Shown here piece after piece: positions 16,692 through 25,049 of a stretch of 64,000 bases of DNA (positions within the stretch are counted from its first letter, which is position 1; each line of letters opens with the position of its first letter). The position numbers were made by a program, and so were the translations under genes. Source of the stretch: Luteococcus sp052116585 (GTDB lineage: Bacteria; Actinomycetota; Actinomycetes; Propionibacteriales; Propionibacteriaceae). The stretch is taken from positions 62,001 to 126,000 of the forward strand of contig NZ_JBQKKT010000003.1 in assembly GCF_052116585.1 (NCBI RefSeq), read 5' to 3'. A model generated the notes under the pieces. The model did no database searches. It saw only the letters and a program-made list of their open reading frames with translations, and was not told the origin of the DNA.

Positions 16692-18200
16692 ATGGGGGTG
16701 GAGATGCAGGAGATCGCGCAGCCGGTGAACCCGGGAGCTGTGGAGGATCAGGGGGCCGTGGCCAACTTGTCCTCGGCGCAGACTGTCGACGCGCTGCTGT
16801 CCGCCCGTCGTCGGGCGTGGCAGGCGGAGGCGGAGCAGTTCCTGCTGGCCGCGCACTTTGCGGACCTGCACGCCGTCGCGGCCGATGATGGGGAGGTGGT
16901 CTTCGGCGAGCGGATGATCCGTCTGGGTGGCGACGGCACGCCCGATGTTGCGGAGTTCGCCTCCCTGGAGATCGCTGCCGCGCTGACCATCACTCGTGAG
17001 TCGGCGGAGATGATGATCGGCGACGCGCTGGCGCTGCGGCATCGGCTGCCCCTGCTGTGGCAGCGCCTGCACGACGGCGACCTGCGCGTGGGGCTGGCCC
17101 GCGTGCTGGTGATGAAGTCCCGGTCCCTGCCGCTACGCGCGGCGCTCGAGCTGGACCGTCGGATCGCACCGCTGGTGGGTGGGACGAGTCCGGGGCGTCT
17201 GGTGCGGATCGCCGAGGGGCACATCCTGGAGCTCACACCATCTGACGAGGCCCGCAGCAACCATGAGCGCGCGATGGCCCATCGGGGCGTGTGGTTCGGC
17301 GAGTCCGAGGATGGCGTCGCCCCCATGCAGGGTCGGCTGGCCGCGGCCGATGCCGTCTTCCTCGATGCGCAGCTCGATCGGGTCGCCTCCATCCTGGCGC
17401 AGGGCGGCCACGTTGAGTCGACGGATGGTCGACGAGCCACCGCACTGGGCATCCTGGCCTCGCCAGCCCGCGCCCTGCAGCTGATCCAGGCCTCGCTGCT
17501 GGACGAGGCCGACGACCCTGAACTGCCCCTTGACGCCCACCTGTCAGACGACGCCCACCTGTCAGAGGAAGCCGGCTGCCCTGCTGTCGGCCAGCGGGGG
17601 CACACCTGTGGCTCGGTCACGGTCGATCCCGAGCTCCTGCTGCCTCGATCCACCGTCGTGGTTCACCTGGCCGAGGCGGCACTGGCCGAGCTGGACGGTG
17701 TGGCCCGGATCGAGCGCAGCGGCCCCGTCCTGGTGGACTGGCTGTCCGAACTGCTCGGCCATTCTCGGGTGACGTTGAAGCCCGTCGTTGATCCGGCCAC
17801 CGTCACGGCCAGCGACCGGTACGAGATCAGCCACCGCATGCGGCAGGTGGTCATCGCTCGCAACCCCGTCGAAGTCTTCCCGGGCTCCAAGAAATGGGCC
17901 CAGGACTGCGACCTTGACCACACCGATCCGTGGCGACCGCCCCCAGCGTCCCCTGTCGGGCCGGAACCCCCTGTCGGGCCGGAACCCCCTGTCGAGTCGG
18001 AGCCCGCCGCTCCACCGGCCACCCGGGCCGACAACCTGGGGCCTCTGTCCCGAACGGTGCACCGGGCCAAGACCCACGGCGGTTGGCAACTGCGACAACT
18101 GTTTCCCGGCATCTTCCTCTGGCGATCGCCCGACGGCTTCGTCTATCTGGTCACACCCTCACGCTCCTGGATGATCCACAACCCCGTGACCCCTGCCTGA
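16692..18200 (+). CDS. DUF222 domain / HNH endonuclease family protein
   Basis: About 502 residues. The N-terminal ~300 residues match the DUF222 pattern of actinobacterial HNH proteins (wadlhav, ALRHRLPLLWQRLHDGDLRVGLARVL). The C-terminal part has the HNH core: CDLDHTDPW, then DNLGPLSR and KTHGGWQLRQLFPG. The CxxC pair usually found just before the DLDH motif is absent (VFPGSKKWAQDCD), so a zinc finger may be missing. Two in-frame 18-bp tandem repeats insert AHLSDD-like residues and PPVGPE-like residues, the latter inside the HNH region. The function of these proteins is not settled; they often occur in many diverged genomic copies. The start is uncertain (16644, 16692 or 16704). Confidence 0.82.
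   Translation: MGVEMQEIAQPVNPGAVEDQGAVANLSSAQTVDALLSARRRAWQAEAEQFLLAAHFADLHAVAADDGEVVFGERMIRLGGDGTPDVAEFASLEIAAALTITRESAEMMIGDALALRHRLPLLWQRLHDGDLRVGLARVLVMKSRSLPLRAALELDRRIAPLVGGTSPGRLVRIAEGHILELTPSDEARSNHERAMAHRGVWFGESEDGVAPMQGRLAAADAVFLDAQLDRVASILAQGGHVESTDGRRATALGILASPARALQLIQASLLDEADDPELPLDAHLSDDAHLSEEAGCPAVGQRGHTCGSVTVDPELLLPRSTVVVHLAEAALAELDGVARIERSGPVLVDWLSELLGHSRVTLKPVVDPATVTASDRYEISHRMRQVVIARNPVEVFPGSKKWAQDCDLDHTDPWRPPPASPVGPEPPVGPEPPVESEPAAPPATRADNLGPLSRTVHRAKTHGGWQLRQLFPGIFLWRSPDGFVYLVTPSRSWMIHNPVTPA
17532..17567 (+). repeat. 18-bp tandem repeat, two copies, in the DUF222 gene
   Basis: The unit gacgcccacctgtcagac occurs twice (17532-17549 and 17550-17567, one difference at the last base), encoding DAHLSD then DAHLSE. 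Confidence 0.85.
17949..18002 (+). repeat. 18-bp tandem repeat, three copies, in the HNH region
   Basis: The unit cccctgtcgggccggaa plus one base occurs at 17949-17966, 17967-17984 and 17985-18002, the last with changes. It encodes three PVGPEP-like hexapeptides between the catalytic DHTDPW and the downstream DNLGPLSR block. Confidence 0.85.
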
Positions 18201-18243
18201 CGGCGGGTGGTTCCGGGGTGCTGGGGCGTGGCACGCTGGAGGC

Positions 18244-18663
18244 GTGAGCTTCGATGATCTCCCCACTGGCGAGTACGCCTTCCCCGGACCGCTGCGAGAC
18301 CGGCTGGTGGCCGCCATCCTCTCCGGTGAGAAGACCGCCACCGCCTGGCTGGCCGAGGAGGCCGAGCGTTTCGACGACGAACCGACGTTGCCCGGCCACC
18401 GGGAAGTCGTCGTCGACTCGCAGCGTGAGCCCGTGTGCGTCACCGAGGTGACCGAGGTGCGCGAGGTGCGGTTGGCCGAAGTCGACGACGCCCACGCGCG
18501 GGCAGAAGGTGAGGGTCATGCCGACGCCGCTGCGTGGCGTGAAGCCCACGAACGCTTCTGGAGCTCGCCCGAGTTCCTGGAGGCCATCGGGGATCCGCCC
18601 ATCCAGTTGGACGACGACACTCCCGTCGTCTGCTGCAGGTTCACCGTGATCCACCGCTTCTGA
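18244..18663 (+). CDS. ASCH domain-containing protein
   Basis: A 139-residue small protein of the ASCH family (PUA-like beta barrel). Features are the SGEKTATAW segment near residue 27, PGHREVVVDSQREPVCVTEVTEV and EGEGHADAAAWREAHERFW. ASCH domains are thought to bind RNA or nucleotides; some relatives hydrolyse N4-acetylcytidine, but the activity here is not known. Translation starts at GTG 18244, 6 nt after a weak -10-like CACGCT. A long hairpin after the stop is shared with the convergent gene. Confidence 0.85.
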   Translation: MSFDDLPTGEYAFPGPLRDRLVAAILSGEKTATAWLAEEAERFDDEPTLPGHREVVVDSQREPVCVTEVTEVREVRLAEVDDAHARAEGEGHADAAAWREAHERFWSSPEFLEAIGDPPIQLDDDTPVVCCRFTVIHRF

Positions 18664-18670
18664 GAATGAA

Positions 18671-18719
18671 CCGACCATCCGTCGAGCGCCCGTGACAGGG
18701 TGCCTCGACGGATGGTCGG
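18671..18719. terminator. Bidirectional hairpin terminator between convergent genes
   Basis: A 16-bp perfect stem (CCGACCATCCGTCGAG / CTCGACGGATGGTCGG) with a 17-nt loop whose ends can pair further. It lies between the ASCH gene stop (18663) and the stop of the gene on the other strand (18744). Confidence 0.8.
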
Positions 18720-18743
18720 TGCCGGGTGGACGAGCCCTCCAGC

Positions 18744-19334
18744 TCAGACCGAAGGAGCGGCCGGCGGCGCCCACTGCGGATCGCGGCCGAGGAAGGCCAT
18801 CAGCTTCTGCTCGCTCGACGCATCGTCGGCCACCGGCTGCTGCTCACCGAACTGGCCGGAGGAGCGGATCATCTCCTCCTGCGCCTTCATGCCCTCGTAC
18901 ATCTCGTGGCAGGCGGCCTGGTCCAGACCGGAGGCCTGTCCGGTGGCAGTGGCCAGATCCCAGGTGTGCATGAAGACGTCGGGCACGTAGAAGGTCGCGA
19001 TGGCGTCCAGTAGCGGCATGCCGTCGAACATCTCGGCGGGCATCGTCAGCTTCTCGATGCCGGCATTGTCCAGCAGTGTGGTCATCTGCTCGGTGTGCTT
19101 GCGCCAGGCCTCGGCGGGATCGACGTCGACCGACGGAATCTCTGCGAAGGTGATTCCCTCCACCTGGCCGAACATTCCACGCGACCAGTCGACGAGGTGG
19201 CGCACGATGTCGCGGGCGGACCACTCGACAACGGGGGTGGGAACGTCCCAGTCGGAGACATTCTGGACCTTCTGGGAGAAGGTGGCGGCGGTGCTGGTGT
19301 GGCGGGCCGCCAGCTCGGTGCGATCTGTGCTCAT
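18744..19334 (-). CDS. TIGR03086-type mycothiol-dependent isomerase-like (DinB-fold) protein
   Basis: A 196-residue four-helix-bundle protein of the actinobacterial TIGR03086 / maleylpyruvate isomerase N-terminal group. The block WSARDIVRHLVDWSRGMF includes the conserved His of the metal site. The later DVFMHTWDLATATGQ supplies the second His-containing motif. Relatives include mycothiol-dependent enzymes, but most, like this one, have no known substrate. The ATG at 19334 is favoured over an upstream in-frame GTG at 19352. It shares a terminator with the ASCH gene and is divergent from the PfkB kinase. Confidence 0.82.
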   Translation of the reverse strand: MSTDRTELAARHTSTAATFSQKVQNVSDWDVPTPVVEWSARDIVRHLVDWSRGMFGQVEGITFAEIPSVDVDPAEAWRKHTEQMTTLLDNAGIEKLTMPAEMFDGMPLLDAIATFYVPDVFMHTWDLATATGQASGLDQAACHEMYEGMKAQEEMIRSSGQFGEQQPVADDASSEQKLMAFLGRDPQWAPPAAPSV

Positions 19335-19402
19335 GCTGCAAGTGTGCCGCACGGTTGGCGTGGTCGGTTGTCTTCTCCGCAGGCGGGCACCACCATGGTC
19401 AG

Positions 19403-20383
19403 GTGCTGGACGCCGACTACGACCTGCTGGCCTGTGGCCTATTCTTCAATGACCTTGGCTTCTCCGGGCTGCCGACGGGTGGCCCGGTGGCCGGTCGTGA
19501 GCTGCGCACCGGCCCCTATGAGCAGAGTCCTGGCGGCATCGCCAATTCGTCCATCGCGGCCGCCCGTCTGGGATTGGACACCTGCATGGTCACCGACTGC
19601 GGCAACGACCCGATGACCACCGGCGCGCTGGCGGCACTGGCGGAGGAGGGCATCGACACCTGCCACGTGCTGGTGCACGACGGCTGGCAGACCCCGCTCA
19701 CCGTGATCCTCAACTACGACGGGGACCGTGCGATGGTGACCAGCGAGACCGCCCACCCCGGTCCGTGCGTGATGCGCGCCCGGCAGGCCCCATCGGCGCG
19801 GGTGGCGATCACGCACCTCCAGCCCTTCCCGATGCCGTGGCTGGCGGCCGCCGCGGCCAGCGGCACCCAGGTGATCGGCGACATTGGCTGGGACGAGACG
19901 GGCCGCTGGGACCTGGCCGAACTGCCGGATCTGCAGCACTGCACCGTCTTCACGCCCAATGAACTCGAATCGGTCCGCTACACCGGCACCGAAACCCCCG
20001 CCGACGCCGTGCACGCCCTGGCGGAGATCGTGCCGCTCCCAGTGGTGACGCTGGGTCCGCGTGGCTGCATCGCCGTCGACGCCCGCACCGGCGAGCAGGC
20101 CCGCGTCCCGGCCCTGCGCGTCGACGTGGTGGACACGGGAGGCGCCGGTGACGTCTTCTCCGCCGGACTGGCCGCCACCCTGACCAGCGGCTGGCCCCTG
20201 GCCGACAAACTGCGCTTCGCCACCCTGGTCAGCACGGTCACCGTCTCCCGGCTGGGCGGCGCGACGACGGCTCCCAGCATCCGCGAGATGCAACGGTGGG
20301 TGCGCGCGATGGAGCCCGACGAGCAGCGCGAGTACGGCTTCGTGCTGGACCTGCCCGCCAGCCTGGTGGGTGGCGCGGCATGA
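19403..20383 (+). CDS. PfkB-family carbohydrate kinase
   Basis: About 326 residues. It carries both PfkB signatures: GGIANSSIAAARLGLDTCMVTDCG in the N-terminal half and the ATP/catalytic-base motif DTGGAGDVFSAGLAA near the C-terminus. It would phosphorylate a sugar or nucleoside with ATP. The substrate cannot be read from sequence, and the neighbours (PepN, TIGR03086) do not help. The start is uncertain; GTG 19403 is proposed because upstream codons (a His-rich run) look non-coding. The stop overlaps the pepN start (ATGA), so the two genes are coupled. Confidence 0.8.
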   Translation: MLDADYDLLACGLFFNDLGFSGLPTGGPVAGRELRTGPYEQSPGGIANSSIAAARLGLDTCMVTDCGNDPMTTGALAALAEEGIDTCHVLVHDGWQTPLTVILNYDGDRAMVTSETAHPGPCVMRARQAPSARVAITHLQPFPMPWLAAAAASGTQVIGDIGWDETGRWDLAELPDLQHCTVFTPNELESVRYTGTETPADAVHALAEIVPLPVVTLGPRGCIAVDARTGEQARVPALRVDVVDTGGAGDVFSAGLAATLTSGWPLADKLRFATLVSTVTVSRLGGATTAPSIREMQRWVRAMEPDEQREYGFVLDLPASLVGGAA

Positions 20384-22836
20384 ACCTGACCCACGACGAG
20401 GCCCGCCGCCGCGGCAGTCTGCTGCGGGTCCGGGAGGTTCGGATCAGCCTGGATCTCACCTCACCCGACGCCTTCACCGGCAGCACCACCATCACGGTCG
20501 ACTGCCAGGAACCAGGCGCGGAGACCTTCGTCGACTTCGCCGGCACCAGCCTCGACGAACTGGTCCTCAACGGGGACGTGGTCGCGGATCCCCAGTGGGA
20601 CGGCCGCCGCATCCACCTGCCGGGCCTGCTGGCGCACAACACCATCACCGTCCGCGGCACCATGGCCTGGTCCAGCGACGGCGAGGGCCTGCACCGCAGC
20701 GTCGATCCGGCCGACGGCACGGCCCACGTCTACGCGATGAGCTTCCTGGACGCCGCCCCGCGCTGGTTCGCCTGCTTCGACCAGCCCGATCTGAAGGCCA
20801 GCCACCAGCTGGACGTGCTGGCCCCCGAGGGCTGGTTGGTGCGCGGCAACACCCGCACCGAGCAGGAAGCCGACGGCCACTGGCATTCCCTCCCGAGCCA
20901 GCCGATCTCCAGCTACCTCGTCACCCTGGTGGCCGGCCCGTGGGTGGAATTGACCCGCACCCACCACGGCGCGAGTGGCCCGATGACCTTGGGTCTGCTG
21001 GCCCGTCCTGCGCTGGCGGACGAACTGCACCGCGACGCCGATGACCTCTTCCAGGTCACCGCGCAGAGCCTTGCAGCCTACGAGGAGCTCTTCGGCATCC
21101 CGTACGCCTTCGGCGACTACCTGCAGGTCTTCGCGCCCGACTTCAACGCCGGCGCCATGGAGAATCCGGGCTGCGTCGTGCTGCGGGAACAATTCCTGCA
21201 CCGCGGCGGGGCCACCGATGCGCAGCGCGCCAGCCGCGCCGGCACCATCGCGCATGAGCTGGCGCACCAGTGGTTCGGGGACCTGGTCACCATGCGCTGG
21301 TGGGATGACCTGTGGCTCAATGAATCCTTCGCCGAATACCTGGGCCATCGGATCTGCACCGAGCACACCCGTTACCCCTTGTGGGCGGAGTTCGGGCTGC
21401 GACGCAAGACCTGGGGCCTGACGGCCGACCAGGGGCCCAACACGCACCCCGTCGCGGGCAATGGGGCCGCCGACACCGCGGCGGCCCTGGCCAATTTCGA
21501 CGGCATCAGCTACGCAAAGGGGGCGGCGGTGCTGCGGCAGCTGGCCACCTGGATGGGCGACGACGCCTTCTTCGCGGGCCTGCGGACCCACATCCGGCGG
21601 CATGCACTGGGCAATGCGTCGATGGCCGAACTGGTTGATGCCTGGCGGGCCCAGGGCGTCGACGGGCTGGATGACTGGCTGGACCTGTGGCTGGGCACCA
21701 GCGGCGTAGACCGGCTGGCCGTGGTGCAGGAAGGTGGGGACCTGGCGTTGACCCGACGCACCCCGCACCAGTCCCGGCCCCGGCCACACGCCCTGCGCGT
21801 GGCCGTGCACGCACCCGACGGGATGCTGCGCGACCAGACGCAACTCTCGGTGACCGAGGATCACACCCCGCTGCCCCTGGCCGCCGAACCCGGTGACCTG
21901 GTGCTGCCCGACGCCGACGACACCGCCTGGGCACTGACCTCTGGGCACGTCGTCGACGGTGTCCTCACCGACTTCCCGCTGGCCAACCTGCCCACCTGCG
22001 CCCGCGTTGCGCTGGTGGGAAGCCTCCAGATGCACCTGCACGACGCCTGCGTGGCCCCAGCCGCGCTGCTCGGCATGCTGCTGCGCGCCCTGCCCGGCGA
22101 GTCCGATGACACCCTGCTCGACGCCGAACTCGATCTCGCGTTGGACTGCGTTGGAGGCTGGAGCCGCCCCGAGCACCGCACCGGGCGCCGAGCGGAGCTG
22201 GCCCACACCTGCCAGCTCATGCTGGCGAGCACCGCGCCCAGCTCCGACCGGTACTTGGTGCTGCAGCGGGCACTGGTGGCGAGCAGCGACGACCAAGACG
22301 TCATCCGCGGACTCCTCGACGACCAAACCGGTCGCCCGCTGGGTGCCGAGGAACGCTGGTTGGCGGTGCGTCGGCTCGTCACGCTGGGTGCCGATCCCGG
22401 GATCATCGACGCCGAACTGGCGCGCGACCCCTCGAGCCAGGGGCAGCTGAAATCGCTGACCGCCCGTGCCGCCATCCCCGATGCCGACCACAAGCGCGCC
22501 ATGCTGCACCGCGTCCTGCACGACGACGCGTCGGCCTACGAGATCTCCGCCATTGCACGCGGCCTCTTCCTGCCGGAACAGCACGAGCTGGTGGCACCCC
22601 TGGCCGTCGACTGGTTCGCCGGCATCAATGCCACCGCCGCCATCCGGCAGGGCTGGGGCCTGACGGGAACCATCCGCGCCGGTTTCCCGACGGGATTCGC
22701 CGACGACCAGGTGCGCGATGCTGCCCGGAAGGCCATCGCACAGGACGGGATTGATCCCCAGGTCCTGCGCGCCCTGTCCGATGGCTTCGACGTGTTGGTG
22801 CGCCAGGCCGTCAGCTGGCAGCAGGTCGACTCCTGA
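20380..22836 (+). CDS. pepN: Aminopeptidase N (M1 family)
   Basis: An 818-residue zinc metallopeptidase. The substrate-anchoring GAMEN motif is in FNAGAMENPGCVVL. The zinc site is HELAHQWFGDLVTMRWWDDLWLNESFAEY (HExxH plus a downstream Glu). The N-terminal beta domain and the C-terminal helical ERAP1-like domain (from about residue 520) are full length. It removes N-terminal amino acids from peptides in the cytoplasm. The start ATG overlaps the kinase stop by 4 nt (ATGA). Confidence 0.93.
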   Translation: MNLTHDEARRRGSLLRVREVRISLDLTSPDAFTGSTTITVDCQEPGAETFVDFAGTSLDELVLNGDVVADPQWDGRRIHLPGLLAHNTITVRGTMAWSSDGEGLHRSVDPADGTAHVYAMSFLDAAPRWFACFDQPDLKASHQLDVLAPEGWLVRGNTRTEQEADGHWHSLPSQPISSYLVTLVAGPWVELTRTHHGASGPMTLGLLARPALADELHRDADDLFQVTAQSLAAYEELFGIPYAFGDYLQVFAPDFNAGAMENPGCVVLREQFLHRGGATDAQRASRAGTIAHELAHQWFGDLVTMRWWDDLWLNESFAEYLGHRICTEHTRYPLWAEFGLRRKTWGLTADQGPNTHPVAGNGAADTAAALANFDGISYAKGAAVLRQLATWMGDDAFFAGLRTHIRRHALGNASMAELVDAWRAQGVDGLDDWLDLWLGTSGVDRLAVVQEGGDLALTRRTPHQSRPRPHALRVAVHAPDGMLRDQTQLSVTEDHTPLPLAAEPGDLVLPDADDTAWALTSGHVVDGVLTDFPLANLPTCARVALVGSLQMHLHDACVAPAALLGMLLRALPGESDDTLLDAELDLALDCVGGWSRPEHRTGRRAELAHTCQLMLASTAPSSDRYLVLQRALVASSDDQDVIRGLLDDQTGRPLGAEERWLAVRRLVTLGADPGIIDAELARDPSSQGQLKSLTARAAIPDADHKRAMLHRVLHDDASAYEISAIARGLFLPEQHELVAPLAVDWFAGINATAAIRQGWGLTGTIRAGFPTGFADDQVRDAARKAIAQDGIDPQVLRALSDGFDVLVRQAVSWQQVDS

Positions 22837-22843
22837 AGGGGCC

Positions 22844-22872
22844 CTGAAGCACTGGCCGGCTCGGCCTAGAAT
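22844..22872 (+). promoter_or_regulatory. Promoter of the vanW-family gene
   Basis: CTGAAG (22844-22849), 17-nt spacer, TAGAAT (22867-22872). It lies between the pepN stop and the GTG start at 22928, leaving a leader of about 48 nt that ends with AGGAG at 22916-22920. Confidence 0.6.
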
Positions 22873-22927
22873 GAGTACCTCTCGGTGCGTGAAGGTCCGC
22901 GCCGCCTCCAGGTCTAGGAGACCATCT

Positions 22928-24637
22928 GTGACTTCCGAGCAGCCGAAGCGCTCCGGCGCCAAGTGGGCACTCGTCGGCGTGGGAACGCTGGCCGTCCTGG
23001 CCGGTGGCACCTATGCCGCGGGCTACGCCATGGCTGGTGACAAGCTGCCCCGCAACAGCACGGTTCGGGGAGTCCCCGTCGGCGGCATGCCCTCCGACGA
23101 GGCCATCAATGCCCTGAAGAAGGCGGTGGCCCCTGCAGCAGAGGCGCCGATCACGCTGAGCGCCGGCAAGCAGAAGGCGACCGTCACCCCGCCCACGGCC
23201 GGACTGGTGGTGGACTACGCGGGCACCATCGAGCAGGCCGGTGCCGGCAAGTCGCTGCACCCCGCCCACATCTGGAATGTGCTCAGCGGCGGCGGCGAGA
23301 TGAAGTTGAAGACGTCGGTCGACGAGGCGGCGCTCACCTCCGCCCTGAAGGGGCAGGCCCAGAACTTCACCGTCAAGCCCGCCGACGCCACCGTCTCGCT
23401 GGACCGGGACAAGGTCACCGTCAAGGACGGGGTGGTGGGCACCGAACTCGACGTCGACGCCGCGGCCAAGGCCGTTCGTTCCGCGTGGATGAAGGAGCAG
23501 CAGCTCGAGGCGCCGCTGACGAAGAGCGAACCGGCGATCACCACCGCGAAGGCGAAGGCCTTCGTCAAGGAGCAGATCACCCCACGCGTCAGCGCTCCGA
23601 TCATCGTGGACCTGGGCAAGGGGAAGGTGGAGCTCACCGGCCCCGGCATCGGGGAGTTGACCAAGATCCAGGCCAAGGACGGCATGCTCACCGCCACCAG
23701 CGACATGGACAAGCTCTACAAGGCGGCCGTGCGCAAGGCCGAACCGATCGGCTTCGACGAGCCGCAGGACGCCAAGTGGCAGCTGAAGGACGGCAAGCCC
23801 GTCGTGGTGCCTGGCAAGCCCGGCATGTCGATCGACCGGAAGGCCTTCGACAAGGCCGTCGGGGAGGCCCTGACCAAGACCGGCGCGCAGCGCACCGTCA
23901 CGGTGCCCGTGACCACCAAGCAGCCGGAGGTCACCACCGAGCAGGCCCAGAAGGCCAAGGTGTCCGAGGTGACCGGTGAGTTCACCACCACCTACCCGCA
24001 TGCCGACTACCGCAACACCAACCTCTCGGTGGTCGCCTCACGGATCAACAACACCTACATCGCCCCGGGGGAGACCTTCAGCCTGAACGACACCATCGGG
24101 CCGCGAACCCCCGGTTCGGGCTTCGTCGACGGGTGGGTGGTCTCCGGAGACCACCTGGTCAAGGAGAATGCCGGTGGCATCTCGCAGAGCGGCACCGCCG
24201 TGTTCAATGCGCTCTTCTTCTCTGGTCTGCAGCGCATCGAGCACCAGCCGCACACGATGTACTTCTCGCGCTACCCGGCCGGCCGTGAGGCCACCCTCTA
24301 CTACGGCCACATCGACGTGAAGTTCAAGAATGACAGCCCCTATGGCGCCATCATCCAGTCCTGGGTGGACAAGTCGTCGCCGGGCGGCAAGGGTTCCATG
24401 ACGGTCAAGATCTGGTCGACGAAGGTCTACGACAAGGTGACCTCCACGGAGCTGGTGAAGTCCAACTTCACCACCGGCCGCAAGCTCACCCGGTCCGGCC
24501 CCAAGTGCAACCCGCAGGCGGCGGCGCCCGGCTTCACCGTCAACTACGCCCGGCTCTTCTACAAGGGCGGTTCCGTGGTCAAGCGCGAGCCCTACTCCTG
24601 GACCTATGCGCCAACTGATGAGATCACCTGTGAGTGA
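22928..24637 (+). CDS. VanW-family envelope protein with peptidoglycan-binding-like domains
   Basis: About 569 residues. A short basic N-terminus is followed by one membrane helix (WALVGVGTLAVLAGGTYAAGY), so the bulk lies outside the membrane. The middle carries two repeats of the PG_binding_4 type (GVPVGGMPSDEAINAL, TLSAGKQKATVTPPTAGLVVD and later LTKSEPAITTAKAKAFVKEQI). The C-terminal ~230 residues are the VanW domain: YRNTNLSVVASRINNTYIAPGETFSLN and ENAGGISQSGTAVFNA. VanW proteins are associated with the cell envelope; the biochemical role is unknown. GTG start with AGGAG 7 nt upstream. Confidence 0.87.
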   Translation: MTSEQPKRSGAKWALVGVGTLAVLAGGTYAAGYAMAGDKLPRNSTVRGVPVGGMPSDEAINALKKAVAPAAEAPITLSAGKQKATVTPPTAGLVVDYAGTIEQAGAGKSLHPAHIWNVLSGGGEMKLKTSVDEAALTSALKGQAQNFTVKPADATVSLDRDKVTVKDGVVGTELDVDAAAKAVRSAWMKEQQLEAPLTKSEPAITTAKAKAFVKEQITPRVSAPIIVDLGKGKVELTGPGIGELTKIQAKDGMLTATSDMDKLYKAAVRKAEPIGFDEPQDAKWQLKDGKPVVVPGKPGMSIDRKAFDKAVGEALTKTGAQRTVTVPVTTKQPEVTTEQAQKAKVSEVTGEFTTTYPHADYRNTNLSVVASRINNTYIAPGETFSLNDTIGPRTPGSGFVDGWVVSGDHLVKENAGGISQSGTAVFNALFFSGLQRIEHQPHTMYFSRYPAGREATLYYGHIDVKFKNDSPYGAIIQSWVDKSSPGGKGSMTVKIWSTKVYDKVTSTELVKSNFTTGRKLTRSGPKCNPQAAAPGFTVNYARLFYKGGSVVKREPYSWTYAPTDEITCE

Positions 24638-24641
24638 GTGG

Positions 24642-24669
24642 TTGGACCTCGCGTCACACGTTGTAGAGT
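24642..24669 (+). promoter_or_regulatory. Promoter of fdxA
   Basis: TTGGAC (24642-24647), 16-nt spacer, TAGAGT (24664-24669) preceded by TG as in an extended -10. The GTG start of fdxA is at 24732 with AGGAG just upstream, so the leader is about 55-60 nt. Confidence 0.6.
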
Positions 24670-24731
24670 GGCTTTGCCGGGCGATGCAACCAGCCGTTTC
24701 GGCCCCAGAACCTCAGTTTTAGGAGAACCCA

Positions 24732-25049
24732 GTGACCTACGTCATTGCGCAGCCCTGTGTGGACGTGAAGGACCGTGCCTGCGTCGAGGAGTGCCCCGTC
24801 GACTGCATCTACGAGGGCAACCGCATGCTCTACATCCACCCTGAGGAGTGCGTGGACTGTGGTGCCTGCGAGCCCGTCTGCCCCGTCGAGGCGATCTTCT
24901 ACGAGGACGACGTCCCGGCCGAGTTCAAGCAGTACTACGACGTGAACGTCGACTTCTTCGACGGCATCGGTTCGCCCGGTGGCGCCTCGAAGCTCGGCGT
25001 CATCGACAAGGACCACGAGGTGGTCAAGGCCCTGCCTCCGCAGGGCTGA
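24732..25049 (+). CDS. fdxA: 7Fe ferredoxin
   Basis: A 105-residue ferredoxin. Cysteines at 9, 17, 21 and 25, then 40, 43, 46 and 50 follow the 7Fe pattern (one 3Fe-4S and one 4Fe-4S cluster), with the CVDCGACEPVCP box intact. The C-terminal extension KQYYDVNVDFFDGIGSPGGASKLG is the one typical of actinobacterial FdxA. It is a small electron carrier in the cytoplasm. It starts with GTG and overlaps the downstream dapC start (TGATG), an arrangement conserved in many actinobacteria. Confidence 0.95.
   Translation: MTYVIAQPCVDVKDRACVEECPVDCIYEGNRMLYIHPEECVDCGACEPVCPVEAIFYEDDVPAEFKQYYDVNVDFFDGIGSPGGASKLGVIDKDHEVVKALPPQG

Noticed and set aside
14148..17072. 974-codon minus-strand frame opposite recQ
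   Set aside because: Shadow of the RecQ and DUF222 genes, no recognisable domain and no ribosome-binding site.
20461..23010. 849-codon minus-strand frame opposite pepN
   Set aside because: Shadow frame; pepN carries intact GAMEN and HExxH motifs.
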